This document shows positions 25,837 to 33,961 of a DNA stretch of 64,000 nt, in pieces. The notes beneath the pieces are model-generated. The model was not told the origin of the DNA and made no database searches. It was given only the letters and a program-made list of their open reading frames with translations. Each line of letters starts with the position of its first letter. The first letter of the stretch is position 1. The translations under genes were made by a program, and so were the position numbers. The stretch is from contig JAZNQO010000026.1 of the NCBI GenBank assembly GCA_045590215.1, positions 186,001 to 250,000 of the forward strand. The letters are read 5' to 3'. This stretch comes from RUG563 sp045590215 (GTDB lineage: Bacteria > Bacillota > Clostridia > Christensenellales > Aristaeellaceae).

Positions 25837-26613
25837 TTATGCCGCCGGATGATTCTTCTCCCAAATGAGCCGCAGGCCATTGAGCGTCAAAAGCCCGTCA
25901 ATCACGTCAATCACGCCAGCTTTTTCCGCAATCATTCTGGCCATACCGCCCGTCGCGATGACCTTGATTTTCTCATAGCCCATTTCTTTTTTCATTTGAT
26001 TGACGATATAGTTCACTTGCCCCACATATCCGTTCAGCACGCCGGACTGCAAATTGGCAATGGTGGTTTTGCCGATCAGTGTTTCCGGCATCACCAGTTC
26101 AAAATGCGGCAGCTTCGCCGTGCCGGAAACCAAGGCTTCGCTGGTCAGCTTCACGCCGGGGCAAATACAGCCCCCAAGAAATGCACCCTTGTCATCCAGT
26201 GCGCCGAAGGTAGTGGCTGTGCCAAAGTCAATATAGATGCAGGGGCCGCCGTATAGGGTATAAGCCGCTACGGCGTTGCAGATACGGTCGCTGCCCAGTT
26301 CTCTTGGGTTTTCATATTTGATATCAATGCCCGTTTTCACGCCGGGGGCAACCACCATCGGCTCCATTCCCAAATAATCCCTGCACATATGCTCCACCGT
26401 GAAATTCACTGTGGGCACAACGGAAGACAGCATGATTCCTTCAATCTTTTTAACGTCAATCTTTTCATGATCAAACATCTGATGAATCATCACGCCCATT
26501 TCATCGCTGGTATATTTCCGGGTGGTGGAAAGCCGCCAGTAATGCACCATTTCCTTCCCTTCAAAAACAGCGATTTTGATATTGGTATTGCCGATATCCA
26601 TGGTAAGAATCAT
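25837..26613 (-). CDS. coaX: type III pantothenate kinase
   Basis: Phosphorylates pantothenate, the first step of CoA synthesis. 258 residues. DIGNTN near the N-terminus is the phosphate-binding motif; GSDRICNAVAAY and DFGTATTFGAL are the other ASKHA-fold blocks. The start at 26613 (MILTMDIGNTN) has GGGAG upstream; a longer in-frame start at 26637 would overlap the preceding gene and lacks a site. Between the ECF substrate-binding gene and the CapA-like gene. Confidence 0.93.
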   Translation of the reverse strand: MILTMDIGNTNIKIAVFEGKEMVHYWRLSTTRKYTSDEMGVMIHQMFDHEKIDVKKIEGIMLSSVVPTVNFTVEHMCRDYLGMEPMVVAPGVKTGIDIKYENPRELGSDRICNAVAAYTLYGGPCIYIDFGTATTFGALDDKGAFLGGCICPGVKLTSEALVSGTAKLPHFELVMPETLIGKTTIANLQSGVLNGYVGQVNYIVNQMKKEMGYEKIKVIATGGMARMIAEKAGVIDVIDGLLTLNGLRLIWEKNHPAA

Positions 26614-26633
26614 GCTATTTTTCTCCCTTATTT

Positions 26634-27227
26634 TCAAATTAACCTGGCTTTTTTCAGTGTGGATCCAACGGCCCCTGTCAGCACCGTGGAAATTACCATT
26701 TCAATCACCGAATTGATGCCAACCGATGCTGCAATGAACACAAGGAAGCTCTTACCACCCATCATTTCCTGTACCTGCGGCGTATAGCCGAACAGCAATA
26801 CCAACGCAGACATGAACAAAATGGTATTGAAAAGGGCGGCCGCAAGCCCTGTCACGGCATAGCAAATGCGCTCATCCATGATTTTTTTCAGCAGCTTATG
26901 CAGCAAAGCCGTCAAAACGCCCACCAGAATGCGGGTCACAACGCACAGAACAAAGGTGTAAAAAGGCTGCAGGTTCAGCAAAATTGCCCCAAAGGGATCG
27001 CCGCCAAACCAGCCAAAGCATGTAGAAAAAGAAAGCAGGCCGAAGATGCCGCCCACGATGGCCCCGCCGCTGACGCCCAAAGCAACCGCCGCAATGGCCA
27101 CGGGAATCATGTTAAACGTGATGCAAAGGCCGCTCGCCATGGGAATTTTCACATAGGCAAAAACAAACTCCAACGCCAGCAGCAGCCCAAGTAACGTGAT
27201 TCTGAAGGTCTTTTCCCGGTTTTTCAT
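26634..27227 (-). CDS. panT: ECF transporter substrate-binding (S) component, probably pantothenate
   Basis: 197 residues, about six transmembrane helices, typical of S components of energy-coupling-factor vitamin transporters. FMSGLxxxFN-type helix 1-2 pattern appears as MASGLCITFNMIPVAIAAVALG. Its position directly before coaX makes pantothenate the likely vitamin; folate or another vitamin remains possible because the sequence alone does not decide. The ATG at 27227 is seven bases after GGAGG; the ATG at 27233 would be only one base from it. The shared EcfA/A'/T module is not in the window. Confidence 0.7.
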   Translation of the reverse strand: MKNREKTFRITLLGLLLALEFVFAYVKIPMASGLCITFNMIPVAIAAVALGVSGGAIVGGIFGLLSFSTCFGWFGGDPFGAILLNLQPFYTFVLCVVTRILVGVLTALLHKLLKKIMDERICYAVTGLAAALFNTILFMSALVLLFGYTPQVQEMMGGKSFLVFIAASVGINSVIEMVISTVLTGAVGSTLKKARLI

Positions 27228-27233
27228 GTTCAT

Positions 27234-27331
27234 TCCTCCGTTCAGGCTCCTTATTTCAGGATGCCCTACGCAAATTTTATTCTGCCTCCATCCTGTCCGG
27301 CCCGTAAGGTACCGGCAGCGGATATCAGCTT
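27234..27331 (-). promoter_or_regulatory. structured leader of the panT operon
   Basis: Two inverted repeats interleave in the leader: AGGATG (27258-27263)/CATCCT (27289-27294) and CTGCC (27282-27286)/GGCAG (27314-27318), the second extended by CCGG/CCGG. They can form a pseudoknot or exclude each other. I do not recognise a known riboswitch; THF, FMN and preQ1 consensus elements are absent. Confidence 0.35.
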
Positions 27332-27337
27332 ATATTT

Positions 27338-27366
27338 ATTATACCAAATTTGCCCTCCCCTGTCAA
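27338..27366 (-). promoter_or_regulatory. consensus sigma-A promoter for panT-coaX-CapA-like operon
   Basis: Minus strand: TTGACA (27366-27361), 17-base spacer, TATAAT (27343-27338). A perfect match to consensus. The transcript has a leader of about 100 bases (see the next feature). Confidence 0.85.
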
Positions 27367-27399
27367 AACATCCCCTGTTTCTTTCGTGTATTCCCATTG

Positions 27400-27432
27400 A
27401 AAAAGGAAGGAAATTGCTTTCCTTCCTTGTTT
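27400..27432 (-). terminator. terminator of greA-lysS operon
   Basis: Perfect stem GGAAGGAAA (27405-27413)/TTTCCTTCC (27418-27426) with T5 on the minus strand. Confidence 0.85.
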
Positions 27433-27435
27433 TGA

Positions 27436-28119
27436 TTATTCAAGCCAGTCCGGCTTTTCTCGCCGTGCCTTTTGAATCATGGCATCGAAGAACAGCTGCA
27501 CATTCTCGTCATTGCCGTTATTGACAGCAATCACAGCATACATGTTTCGGTTATCCACCATCATATCCGTCATGAACCCATAAAGGCTTTCCATAGGGAT
27601 GCCGTAGAGATGCCGTTCTGTTTTCGTGGGCACATCATTTTCGTCATATTCCAGCACATATTCCTGATAGCCCTTTTCCAGATCAATCCCTGTCGCATCA
27701 ATTTTGCCTTCTTCAATCAGCCCTTCCAGTGGAACGAAGGTTCCTTCCCTTGCAAAACGATGGAAATATTCTTCATCCAGCAGGTAAATATCCCCGTCCG
27801 CCGTGGCCACATGCACCACCATCTGCATAGACGCATTATATTCGTCGGTGAGCAAAAGGGTGGATGTATTCACTTCTTCCATATCCGGCACCACTTTATG
27901 CCAGATGGGCACCACAAAGCCGCGGATGCCTTCTTCCATGGCCGTCTCGCTCTGGATAAAAATATCAATCCGCTTGTCCGGGTCAGCCTGCGGCCGGGTC
28001 ACCGTATAAATCAGCGACCATGCCGCCCACGCCGCAATAATCAGCAGCAAATACTTCCATCCGTGATAATCCAGATGATGCTTTAGTGTCTTTTTATTTA
28101 CAGGGGTTGAAATTCGCAT
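27436..28119 (-). CDS. membrane-anchored extracytoplasmic protein, unknown
   Basis: 227 residues: short basic cytoplasmic N-terminus, one membrane helix (about 22-40, KYLLLIIAAWAAWSLIYTV), and an acidic external domain of about 185 residues. The arrangement IDIFIQSETAMEEG ... YLLDEEYFHRFAREGTFVPLE resembles the lobe of an extracellular solute-binding protein that lost its partner lobe, but I cannot assign a family. It starts 14 bases after the lysS stop and ends at the operon terminator, so it is co-transcribed with greA and lysS. Confidence 0.6.
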   Translation of the reverse strand: MRISTPVNKKTLKHHLDYHGWKYLLLIIAAWAAWSLIYTVTRPQADPDKRIDIFIQSETAMEEGIRGFVVPIWHKVVPDMEEVNTSTLLLTDEYNASMQMVVHVATADGDIYLLDEEYFHRFAREGTFVPLEGLIEEGKIDATGIDLEKGYQEYVLEYDENDVPTKTERHLYGIPMESLYGFMTDMMVDNRNMYAVIAVNNGNDENVQLFFDAMIQKARREKPDWLE

Positions 28120-28133
28120 AAAGATTAAACTCC

Positions 28134-29624
28134 TCAGTCACGGGGCTTCATCGTGGGGAACAAAATAACTTCGCGGATGGTGTCGCTTCCCGTCAGCATC
28201 ATCACGCAGCGATCCACGCCGATGCCCATACCGCCGGTGGGCGGCATGCCGTATTCCAGGGCGTTCAGGAAGTCTTCGTCCAGCATTTCCGCTTCGTCGT
28301 CGCCCCGCTCACGCAGCTCCAGCTGCTTTTCAAAGCGGCTGCGCTGGTCAATGGGGTCATTGAGTTCGGAATAGGCGTTGCCCATTTCGCTATGGCAGAT
28401 AAAAGCTTCAAACCGTTCTGTCAGCCGGGGATCCTGCGGGCTGCGCTTGGTCAAGGGAGATACTTCCACGGGATACATGGTGATGAATGTAGGCTGAATC
28501 AGATGATCTTCCACCTTCTGATCGAAGCAGGCATAGAGGGCGTTCCCCCATGTCTTATCGGCGGTTTCAGCCAGCTCCACTCCCTTTGCCTTGGCGGCAG
28601 CCACGGCTTGTGCATCGTCGGAAATGGCATCAAAATCAATGCCCACATATTCCTTAACCGCTTCCACCATGGTCATGCGACGCCAGCCGGGAGCCAGATT
28701 GATCTTCTCGCCCATCCATTCCACATCATAGGTGCCCAAAATTTCCTTGGCTGCGCCGGAAATGATGCCTTCACAGATATCCATCATGTCATGGAAATCG
28801 GCATAGGCCTGATACAATTCCACGGAAGTAAATTCCGGGTTGTGCTTGGGGTCCATGCCCTCATTGCGGAAAATGCGGCCGATTTCATACACCCTGTCCA
28901 TGCCGCCCACGATCAGCCGCTTGAGCGGCAGCTCTGTTGCGATACGCATATACATATTGATGTCCAAGGTGTTATGATGGGTCACAAAAGGCCGTGCCGT
29001 GGCACCGCCGGCGATGGTGTTCAGCACCGGGGTTTCCACTTCGATATAGCCCATATTATCAAGATAATTGCGCATGAACTTGATGAACTGGGAGCGAATG
29101 ATGAAATTCTTTTTCACTTCCGGATTCACGATCAAGTCCAGATACCGCTGGCGGTAACGCAAATCAGTATCCACAAGGCCGTGGAACTTTTCGGGCAGCA
29201 CCTTCAGGGATTTGCTCAGCAGCGTCATTTCCTTCACATGGATGGACACCATGCCGGTCTTGGTGCGGAAAGGAATGCCTTTTACGCCGAAAATATCGCC
29301 GATATCGCTCTTTTTGAAGGCGGCATAGGCTTCTTCGCCCAAATCGTCACGGGTTACATAAATCTGGATATTGCCCTGCTGATCCAGCAGGCTTGCAAAA
29401 GAAGCTTTGCCCATCACACGGCGGCTCATCATCCGGCCGGCCACAGACACTTTAACAGGCTCATGATCGTCAACGAAATTGCCGATGATGTCCTGGCTAT
29501 AGTGCGTCACATCATAATGGGTAATCACAAAGGGATCCTGCCCTGCTTCCTGCAGCGCAGCCAGCTTTTCCCGGCGAATCTGCTCCTGCTCGGAATAGGT
29601 GGGAGCATTCATTTCCTGGGCCAT
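28134..29624 (-). CDS. lysS: lysyl-tRNA synthetase, class II
   Basis: Charges tRNA-Lys. 496 residues. N-terminal OB-fold anticodon domain (VSVAGRMMSRRVMGKASFA), then class II motif 2 (RIFRNEGMDPKHNPEFTSVELYQAYADF) and motif 3 (GMGIGVDRCVMMLTG). ATG at 29624 follows GAGG at ten bases; a TTG nine bases upstream is too close to that site. Directly downstream of greA; no T-box leader found. Confidence 0.95.
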   Translation of the reverse strand: MAQEMNAPTYSEQEQIRREKLAALQEAGQDPFVITHYDVTHYSQDIIGNFVDDHEPVKVSVAGRMMSRRVMGKASFASLLDQQGNIQIYVTRDDLGEEAYAAFKKSDIGDIFGVKGIPFRTKTGMVSIHVKEMTLLSKSLKVLPEKFHGLVDTDLRYRQRYLDLIVNPEVKKNFIIRSQFIKFMRNYLDNMGYIEVETPVLNTIAGGATARPFVTHHNTLDINMYMRIATELPLKRLIVGGMDRVYEIGRIFRNEGMDPKHNPEFTSVELYQAYADFHDMMDICEGIISGAAKEILGTYDVEWMGEKINLAPGWRRMTMVEAVKEYVGIDFDAISDDAQAVAAAKAKGVELAETADKTWGNALYACFDQKVEDHLIQPTFITMYPVEVSPLTKRSPQDPRLTERFEAFICHSEMGNAYSELNDPIDQRSRFEKQLELRERGDDEAEMLDEDFLNALEYGMPPTGGMGIGVDRCVMMLTGSDTIREVILFPTMKPRD

Positions 29625-29658
29625 ATCAATCAAACCTCATTTCTCTTTTGCGTAAAAA

Positions 29659-30150
29659 TCAGCGGCGGATGCCCAGAATCTTCAGGGTCATGATGCCATC
29701 AGGAGCTTCCACCGTTACGGTTTCACCCGTTTTATGCCCAAGCAGAGCTGCGCCCACGGGGCATTCATTGCTGATTTTGTTGGTCATGGGATCGCTTTCA
29801 TGGGCACCCACGATGGTATATTCTTCTTCATCGCCATCTTCCACAAACAGCACCTTCACAATGGTGGCCACGTTCACAGAATCGGTGGATACGTTCTCGT
29901 CGTCCACCACGATGGCGGTATGGATGGCATTTTCCAGCTCCATAATTTCCGCTTCCAGGCGGCTCTGCTCGTTTTTTGCTTCGTCATATTCGGCGTTTTC
30001 GCTCAAATCGCCAAAGCCACGGGCGATGCTGATCTGCTCCGCCACTTCGGCACGGCGAACCGTGGTCAAGTAATGGAGCTTTTCTTCCATTTTGCGCATC
30101 CCTTCGGGAGAGACCACCGTCTTATTGTGATATTCGTGTTTTTCGCTCAT
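29659..30150 (-). CDS. greA: transcription elongation factor GreA
   Basis: Binds RNA polymerase in the secondary channel and rescues backtracked complexes by stimulating transcript cleavage. 163 residues, typical length. N-terminal coiled coil with the acidic tip GDLSENAEYDEAK, followed by the C-terminal FKBP-like domain (YTIVGAHESDP, SNECPVGAALLGHKTGE). GAGGAGG precedes the ATG at 30150 by nine bases. First gene of greA-lysS. Confidence 0.95.
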   Translation of the reverse strand: MSEKHEYHNKTVVSPEGMRKMEEKLHYLTTVRRAEVAEQISIARGFGDLSENAEYDEAKNEQSRLEAEIMELENAIHTAIVVDDENVSTDSVNVATIVKVLFVEDGDEEEYTIVGAHESDPMTNKISNECPVGAALLGHKTGETVTVEAPDGIMTLKILGIRR

Positions 30151-30318
30151 TGTTTCGTTCCTCCTCATATTTTTAGGCTGATATCCCGCCTGATGCCTTC
30201 TTTCTCATCTCATTTCGAGCATCGGCGGCTGTGCGTTTGTCTTTGCGTTTCGTTGTGCTGTGTAATGGCATTGAGCATTTGGGAATGCTGCTTTCCTTCC
30301 AGCAGACAACATTTATTT

Positions 30319-30347
30319 ATTATACATGAAACAGCTCTGAAATGCAA
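30319..30347 (-). promoter_or_regulatory. sigma-A promoter for greA-lysS
   Basis: Minus strand: TTGCAT (30347-30342), 17-base spacer, TATAAT (30324-30319). Leaves a leader of about 160 bases before greA, with one small hairpin AGCATT/AATGCT and no riboswitch I recognise. Confidence 0.75.
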
Positions 30348-30409
30348 CTGTCATAAGGCTTTTTTTGAGTCATCGCTGTAACTAATTTGTGTGTATTTTT
30401 TGATTTTTA

Positions 30410-31045
30410 TTACCTTCTTTGATTGATGTGCCATTGCAGCCGCTTCCATGCCATTTTCATCTCCAGCCACACATCCTTCCCAAAGAACAGGAAGAAGGGC
30501 AGCAGCGAAAAAATAAGCGCAACCTTGCCCGAAAGGGGCGATACAAGAAAGGAATACAGCAGAATCACCGCATCTGCAATACCGATCCATTTCACCTTCA
30601 CCGGCAAAAAGAAAAACAGCGTGAACTGCATTTCGGGATACAGCATAGCAAAGCAGAGCAGCAGCGAAAGATTCAAATAATAATTCGTGGCCACACCTGT
30701 CAGAAACCCGGCAACGATATTACCCAGAATGCCAATGGCGTAATAGATATTGAACCGTGCGCTGCCCCATCTGTTTTCCAGGGCTGTGCCGAGAAAATAA
30801 TAAAAATACAGGTTAATCAGAATGAAAAAAAGGCTTCCTGTGGGCGGCAGGGCCACAAAGGTGATCAGCCGCCAGATTTGCCCTTGCAAAATCAATTCCC
30901 GGTTGAAATACAAAAGCTCGCTGGCACTGCGCAGGGGCAGTAAATCCAGGATAAAAACGCCCAGCATGGCAAAGCACAGATATTTCATCAATTCCGGGAT
31001 ATAGTGCCTTCCCATCTTCCTTTCCAATTGATTCAAAAAGCGCAT
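30410..31045 (-). CDS. rhomboid-like membrane protein without catalytic dyad
   Basis: 211 residues with about six helices. The rhomboid/Derlin-type L1 loop (GQIWRLITFVALPPTG) and NLYFYYFLGTALENRWGSARFN are recognisable. The GxSx serine of active rhomboids is not seen; the matching helix reads NYYLNLSLLLCFA, and the histidine of helix 6 is also absent. It is probably an inactive rhomboid homologue involved in membrane protein handling. Own promoter upstream. Confidence 0.7.
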   Translation of the reverse strand: MRFLNQLERKMGRHYIPELMKYLCFAMLGVFILDLLPLRSASELLYFNRELILQGQIWRLITFVALPPTGSLFFILINLYFYYFLGTALENRWGSARFNIYYAIGILGNIVAGFLTGVATNYYLNLSLLLCFAMLYPEMQFTLFFFLPVKVKWIGIADAVILLYSFLVSPLSGKVALIFSLLPFFLFFGKDVWLEMKMAWKRLQWHINQRR

Positions 31046-31065
31046 TTTTCTTTCACCTCCCTTTC

Positions 31066-31093
31066 AGTATACCCCATTGAGCAGAAAAGTCAA
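31066..31093 (-). promoter_or_regulatory. sigma-A promoter for rhomboid-like gene
   Basis: Minus strand: TTGACT (31093-31088), 16-base spacer, TATACT (31071-31066). Confidence 0.65.
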
Positions 31094-31114
31094 TCATTGA
31101 CATATTTTCAACAC

Positions 31115-31150
31115 AAAAAGCGGCCTCTGCGCTTTTTGCACAAAGACCGC
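31115..31150 (-). terminator. terminator of secreted protein gene
   Basis: 13-pair stem (31120-31132 with 31138-31150, including G-T pairs) and A5 loop, followed on the minus strand by T5. Confidence 0.85.
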
Positions 31151-31170
31151 CTATGTTTCAAGAGATTCAA

Positions 31171-31716
31171 TTACCGGGCGTTTGCAACAGCCAGTTCCAA
31201 AGCTTTGAGGAAGCTGGTAACGATGATGGAGCAGCTGGTCTTGGCATCGGCATCGGCCAGCTTGCCGTCTTCGCCCAGTTCAGTGCCCAGCACTTCTTCC
31301 ACCGTCTTGCCAATGCAATAGGCTTCAAAAGCAGCAGCCTGGGTGTACCATTCGCCTGCAGGAGCCTTAGCATAAGCCACCATGCCATAGTTTTCCTTCA
31401 GTTCCACCTTGGAAGCAAACACTTTGCCGGCTTCTGTCAGCACTTCGCCCTTGGCATTGAAGCCCAGCTTGGACTGGGTCATGTCAAAGCGGATGTTCTT
31501 GATCACATTGCCTTCGCCAAGAATCACGGTGCAGGTGGTGGCTTCCAGTTCAAACTGGCCATCATACATATCGCCGTCTTCTTCGTAGGCAGCTTCTGCG
31601 CCCTTGAGCTCGGTATAAACGCCCATACCCATCGTTTCAGCGGAAGCATTTGCCATGGCGAAAACGCCCAGCATAAGGGACAGAGCCAGAACCACGACCA
31701 ACAGTTTCTTTGCCAT
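31171..31716 (-). CDS. small secreted protein, unknown (FMN-binding-like pattern)
   Basis: 181 residues. Signal peptide MAKKLLVVVLALSLMLGVFAMANASA. The mature part has GVYTELKGAEAAYEEDG, VILGEGNVIKNIRFDMTQSKLGF, and a C-terminal TSCSIIVTSFLKALELAVANA. The beta-strand spacing and the C-terminal helix recall secreted relatives of the FMN-binding (RnfG/NqrC C-terminal) domain, but no [ST]GAT flavinylation motif is present. Transcribed away from the apbE-rnf operon that starts about 230 bases further on. Function unknown; the resemblance is weak. Confidence 0.6.
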   Translation of the reverse strand: MAKKLLVVVLALSLMLGVFAMANASAETMGMGVYTELKGAEAAYEEDGDMYDGQFELEATTCTVILGEGNVIKNIRFDMTQSKLGFNAKGEVLTEAGKVFASKVELKENYGMVAYAKAPAGEWYTQAAAFEAYCIGKTVEEVLGTELGEDGKLADADAKTSCSIIVTSFLKALELAVANAR

Positions 31717-31754
31717 TTAAGTCAACCTCCAAAAAATAATTGTTTTCGTTTTGT

Positions 31755-31784
31755 ATTATACACTATTTCACATCAGATAAACAA
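31755..31784 (-). promoter_or_regulatory. promoter for small secreted protein
   Basis: Minus strand: TTGTTT (31784-31779), 18-base spacer, TATAAT (31760-31755). Confidence 0.6.
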
Positions 31785-31864
31785 GCCTATTTTGCCTAAT
31801 TCAGCACAAAAGTATGCTATTTTATTTCTTTATTGTTTTTTTCTGCTTTCCTTTCTTCTTTTCC

Positions 31865-31893
31865 TTGCGAATGTGCTGTTTATTTGTTATAAT
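31865..31893 (+). promoter_or_regulatory. sigma-A promoter for apbE-rnf operon
   Basis: TTGCGA (31865-31870), 17-base spacer, TATAAT (31888-31893). About 50 bases before apbE; the only promoter seen for the 7.6 kb operon. Confidence 0.75.
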
Positions 31894-31943
31894 GTATAAT
31901 GTGTTTTAAGCGCAGATATTATTTTATTGAAATGAGTTAAACC

Positions 31944-32990
31944 ATGAAACGATGGATGACGCTTCTTCTTGCAGTAATTTTGTTTTTGTGTTCCTTTCCA
32001 GCCCATGCCGAAACAAAATTCTCCCGTAATATCTTTGGCTTTTTTGATACAGTCACAACACTGATGGGCTATACGGATTCCGAGGAATCCTTTGATCATG
32101 TTTGCCGTAAGGTGACGGACAAGCTGCAGTCCCTCCATCGTCTGTTCGATGGCTATAACAGCTATCCCAATCTCCATAATCTCTGGTATCTGAACCGCCA
32201 TGCGGCCAAAGAGCCGGTGGTGGTGGATGATGTCTTTTTCGATTTGCTTGCAAAATGCCAGCAAATGCAGTCCACCCCCGGCTATGAAAAGGTCAATATC
32301 GCCATGGGCAGCGTTTTGACCCTCTGGCATGAGGCAAGGGAAAACGGCACCCTGCCGGAGAAGGAAGCCCTTTCCGCTGCCGGAGAGCATATGGATTTTT
32401 CCAAGCTGGTGCTGGACAGCGAAAACAAAACCGTCTTCTTTTCCGATCCCAAGCTGAAGCTGGATTTGGGTGCCGTGGCCAAGGGCTATGCGGCTGATCA
32501 GGTAAAGGAAATTCTTTATCAGGAAATGCCCGCTTTCCTCATCAGCTTGGGCGGCAATGTCTATTGCGGCGATGCGCCCATGGACGGCCGGAAACGCTGG
32601 GGGGTCAGCGTCCAGTGCCCGGATCAAATTACCCCCATTCAGCCCGGTTCCGATATGCTGGATGTGCTCTACGCCACAAACCTTTCCCTTGTCACCAGTG
32701 GCGATTATCAACGCTTTATGGAAATTGACGGCGTGCGCTATCACCACATCATCGACCCCGATACCCTCATGCCGGCAAGCCATTTGCGTGCCGTGACGGT
32801 GGTTTGCGAAAGCGGCCTGAAGGCCGATTATCTCTCCACCCTTCTTTTCCTGCTTCCCTTTGAGGAAGGAAAAGCCCTTGTGGAAAGCCTGCCTGATACC
32901 GAAGCATTGTTTGTATTATCAGACGGCAGCTTGTATCTGACCGACGGGCTGAAATTAATGGCGCAATCCCACGGCGCATCTGCCCGGTGA
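31944..32990 (+). CDS. apbE: FAD:protein FMN transferase
   Basis: Attaches FMN covalently to Thr/Ser of [ST]GAT motifs on exported flavoproteins, here the RnfG and RnfD subunits of the same operon. 348 residues with an uncleaved or cleaved N-terminal signal (MKRWMTLLLAVILFLCSFPAHA); no lipobox cysteine at the cleavage site. ApbE blocks visible are MGSVLTLWHEAR, DLGAVAKGYAADQV, HHIIDPDTLMPASHLRAVTVVC and the late metal-binding ADYLSTLLFLLP. The ribosome-binding site is weak (GAG). First gene of the operon. Confidence 0.9.
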   Translation: MKRWMTLLLAVILFLCSFPAHAETKFSRNIFGFFDTVTTLMGYTDSEESFDHVCRKVTDKLQSLHRLFDGYNSYPNLHNLWYLNRHAAKEPVVVDDVFFDLLAKCQQMQSTPGYEKVNIAMGSVLTLWHEARENGTLPEKEALSAAGEHMDFSKLVLDSENKTVFFSDPKLKLDLGAVAKGYAADQVKEILYQEMPAFLISLGGNVYCGDAPMDGRKRWGVSVQCPDQITPIQPGSDMLDVLYATNLSLVTSGDYQRFMEIDGVRYHHIIDPDTLMPASHLRAVTVVCESGLKADYLSTLLFLLPFEEGKALVESLPDTEALFVLSDGSLYLTDGLKLMAQSHGASAR

Positions 32991-33003
32991 AAAGAGGAAT
33001 GCC

Positions 33004-33405
33004 ATGTTTCGCAAAAAAGATGTGCTTTTGATCGGCCTTGTGCTGCTAATGGCAGCCGGTATCTTTTTATTTCAGTTCCTGTCCGCAAAGAACACCCATG
33101 CCGCAGGTTTTGTGCGCATTTGGGTGGACGGCAGCGTATACCGGGAAATTCCCCTTGGCAAAGCGCAGGACATCGCCATTTTGCAGGAAAACGGCTGTGA
33201 AAACATCCTGTATCTGACAGAAAACGGCTTTTTCATGCAAAGTGCCAATTGCTCCAATCAGCTGTGCATCGGCCAGGGAGAAGTGAATGAAGATAATTAT
33301 CCCCTGCGCTCCCTCGGCACTCATGTTTTGTGCCTGCCCAACCGTGTGGATGTGGAGCTGGTGCTGGAGAACGTTACCCCGGCTTCGGATGCGCCGGATA
33401 TCTGA
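33004..33405 (+). CDS. NusG domain II-containing exported protein
   Basis: 133 residues: one N-terminal membrane helix or signal anchor (LLIGLVLLMAAGIFLFQFL), then a NusG domain II-type beta domain with GFVRIWVDGSVYREIPL, and a pair of cysteines in SANCSNQLCIGQG. Such small proteins are often found directly before Gx/HepS-type membrane proteins and Rnf genes in Clostridia. The conserved cysteine pair may bind a metal or form a disulfide. Its role in the Rnf complex or flavin handling is unknown. Confidence 0.75.
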   Translation: MFRKKDVLLIGLVLLMAAGIFLFQFLSAKNTHAAGFVRIWVDGSVYREIPLGKAQDIAILQENGCENILYLTENGFFMQSANCSNQLCIGQGEVNEDNYPLRSLGTHVLCLPNRVDVELVLENVTPASDAPDI

Positions 33406-33421
33406 TTGTCAGGGAGGAACC

Positions 33422-33961
33422 ATGAACACCCGTAAAATCACCCTGCTTGGCATAATGCTTTCCCTGATGCTGATCCTCGGCTTTGTGGAAAGGCAGTTTG
33501 TGCTGGTGCCGCAGGCTCCGGCCATCAAGCCCGGCTTTTCCAATATTGTTCTGATGTATGCCCTCTATTACCTCGGCTGGCCCTCTGCATTGCTTCTGCT
33601 TTTCCTGAAGGTTTTACTCAGCGGGCTGCTCTTTGCCGGGGTCAGCGGTATGGCCTATGCCTTTTGCGGCGGCATGCTGGCCTTCCTTATCATGCTGCTT
33701 TTACACAAGAGCAAAAGCCTTGGCATTCCCGGCGTCAGCGTTGCTGGGGCTGCGATGCACATGATGGGGCAAATTCTCTGCTCAAGGCTGCTGCTTGGCA
33801 GCTGGGCTGCCGCTGTGCAGCTTCCCCTTCTTCTCGTTTCCGCCGTTATCACCGGCGTTCTCAATGGCGTGATTACTGCCCATGTAATCCGTGCCCTCAA
33901 TCAAACAAAGCTGCCTTTCCTTCCCAAAGGGAAAGCAGATAAGGAGGTAAAAACCAAGTGA
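33422..33961 (+). CDS. Gx transporter family / heptaprenyl-diphosphate synthase component I-like membrane protein
   Basis: 179 residues, five to six helices, of the family annotated as Gx transporter or HepS component I (PF07456-like): LGIMLSLMLILGFVERQF, KPGFSNIVLMYALYYLG, GVSVAGAAMHMMGQ. The ATG at 33422 follows GGGAGG; the longer frame from 33287 overlaps the previous gene. Its stop overlaps the rnfG start as GTGA. Likely an ECF-type S component or a small transporter; the link to Rnf is by conserved position only. Confidence 0.75.
   Translation: MNTRKITLLGIMLSLMLILGFVERQFVLVPQAPAIKPGFSNIVLMYALYYLGWPSALLLLFLKVLLSGLLFAGVSGMAYAFCGGMLAFLIMLLLHKSKSLGIPGVSVAGAAMHMMGQILCSRLLLGSWAAAVQLPLLLVSAVITGVLNGVITAHVIRALNQTKLPFLPKGKADKEVKTK

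Noticed and set aside
27234..27331. FMN, THF or preQ1 riboswitch for the ECF S-component gene
   Set aside because: None of the invariant core bases I know from these classes is present; only two unassigned stems were found.
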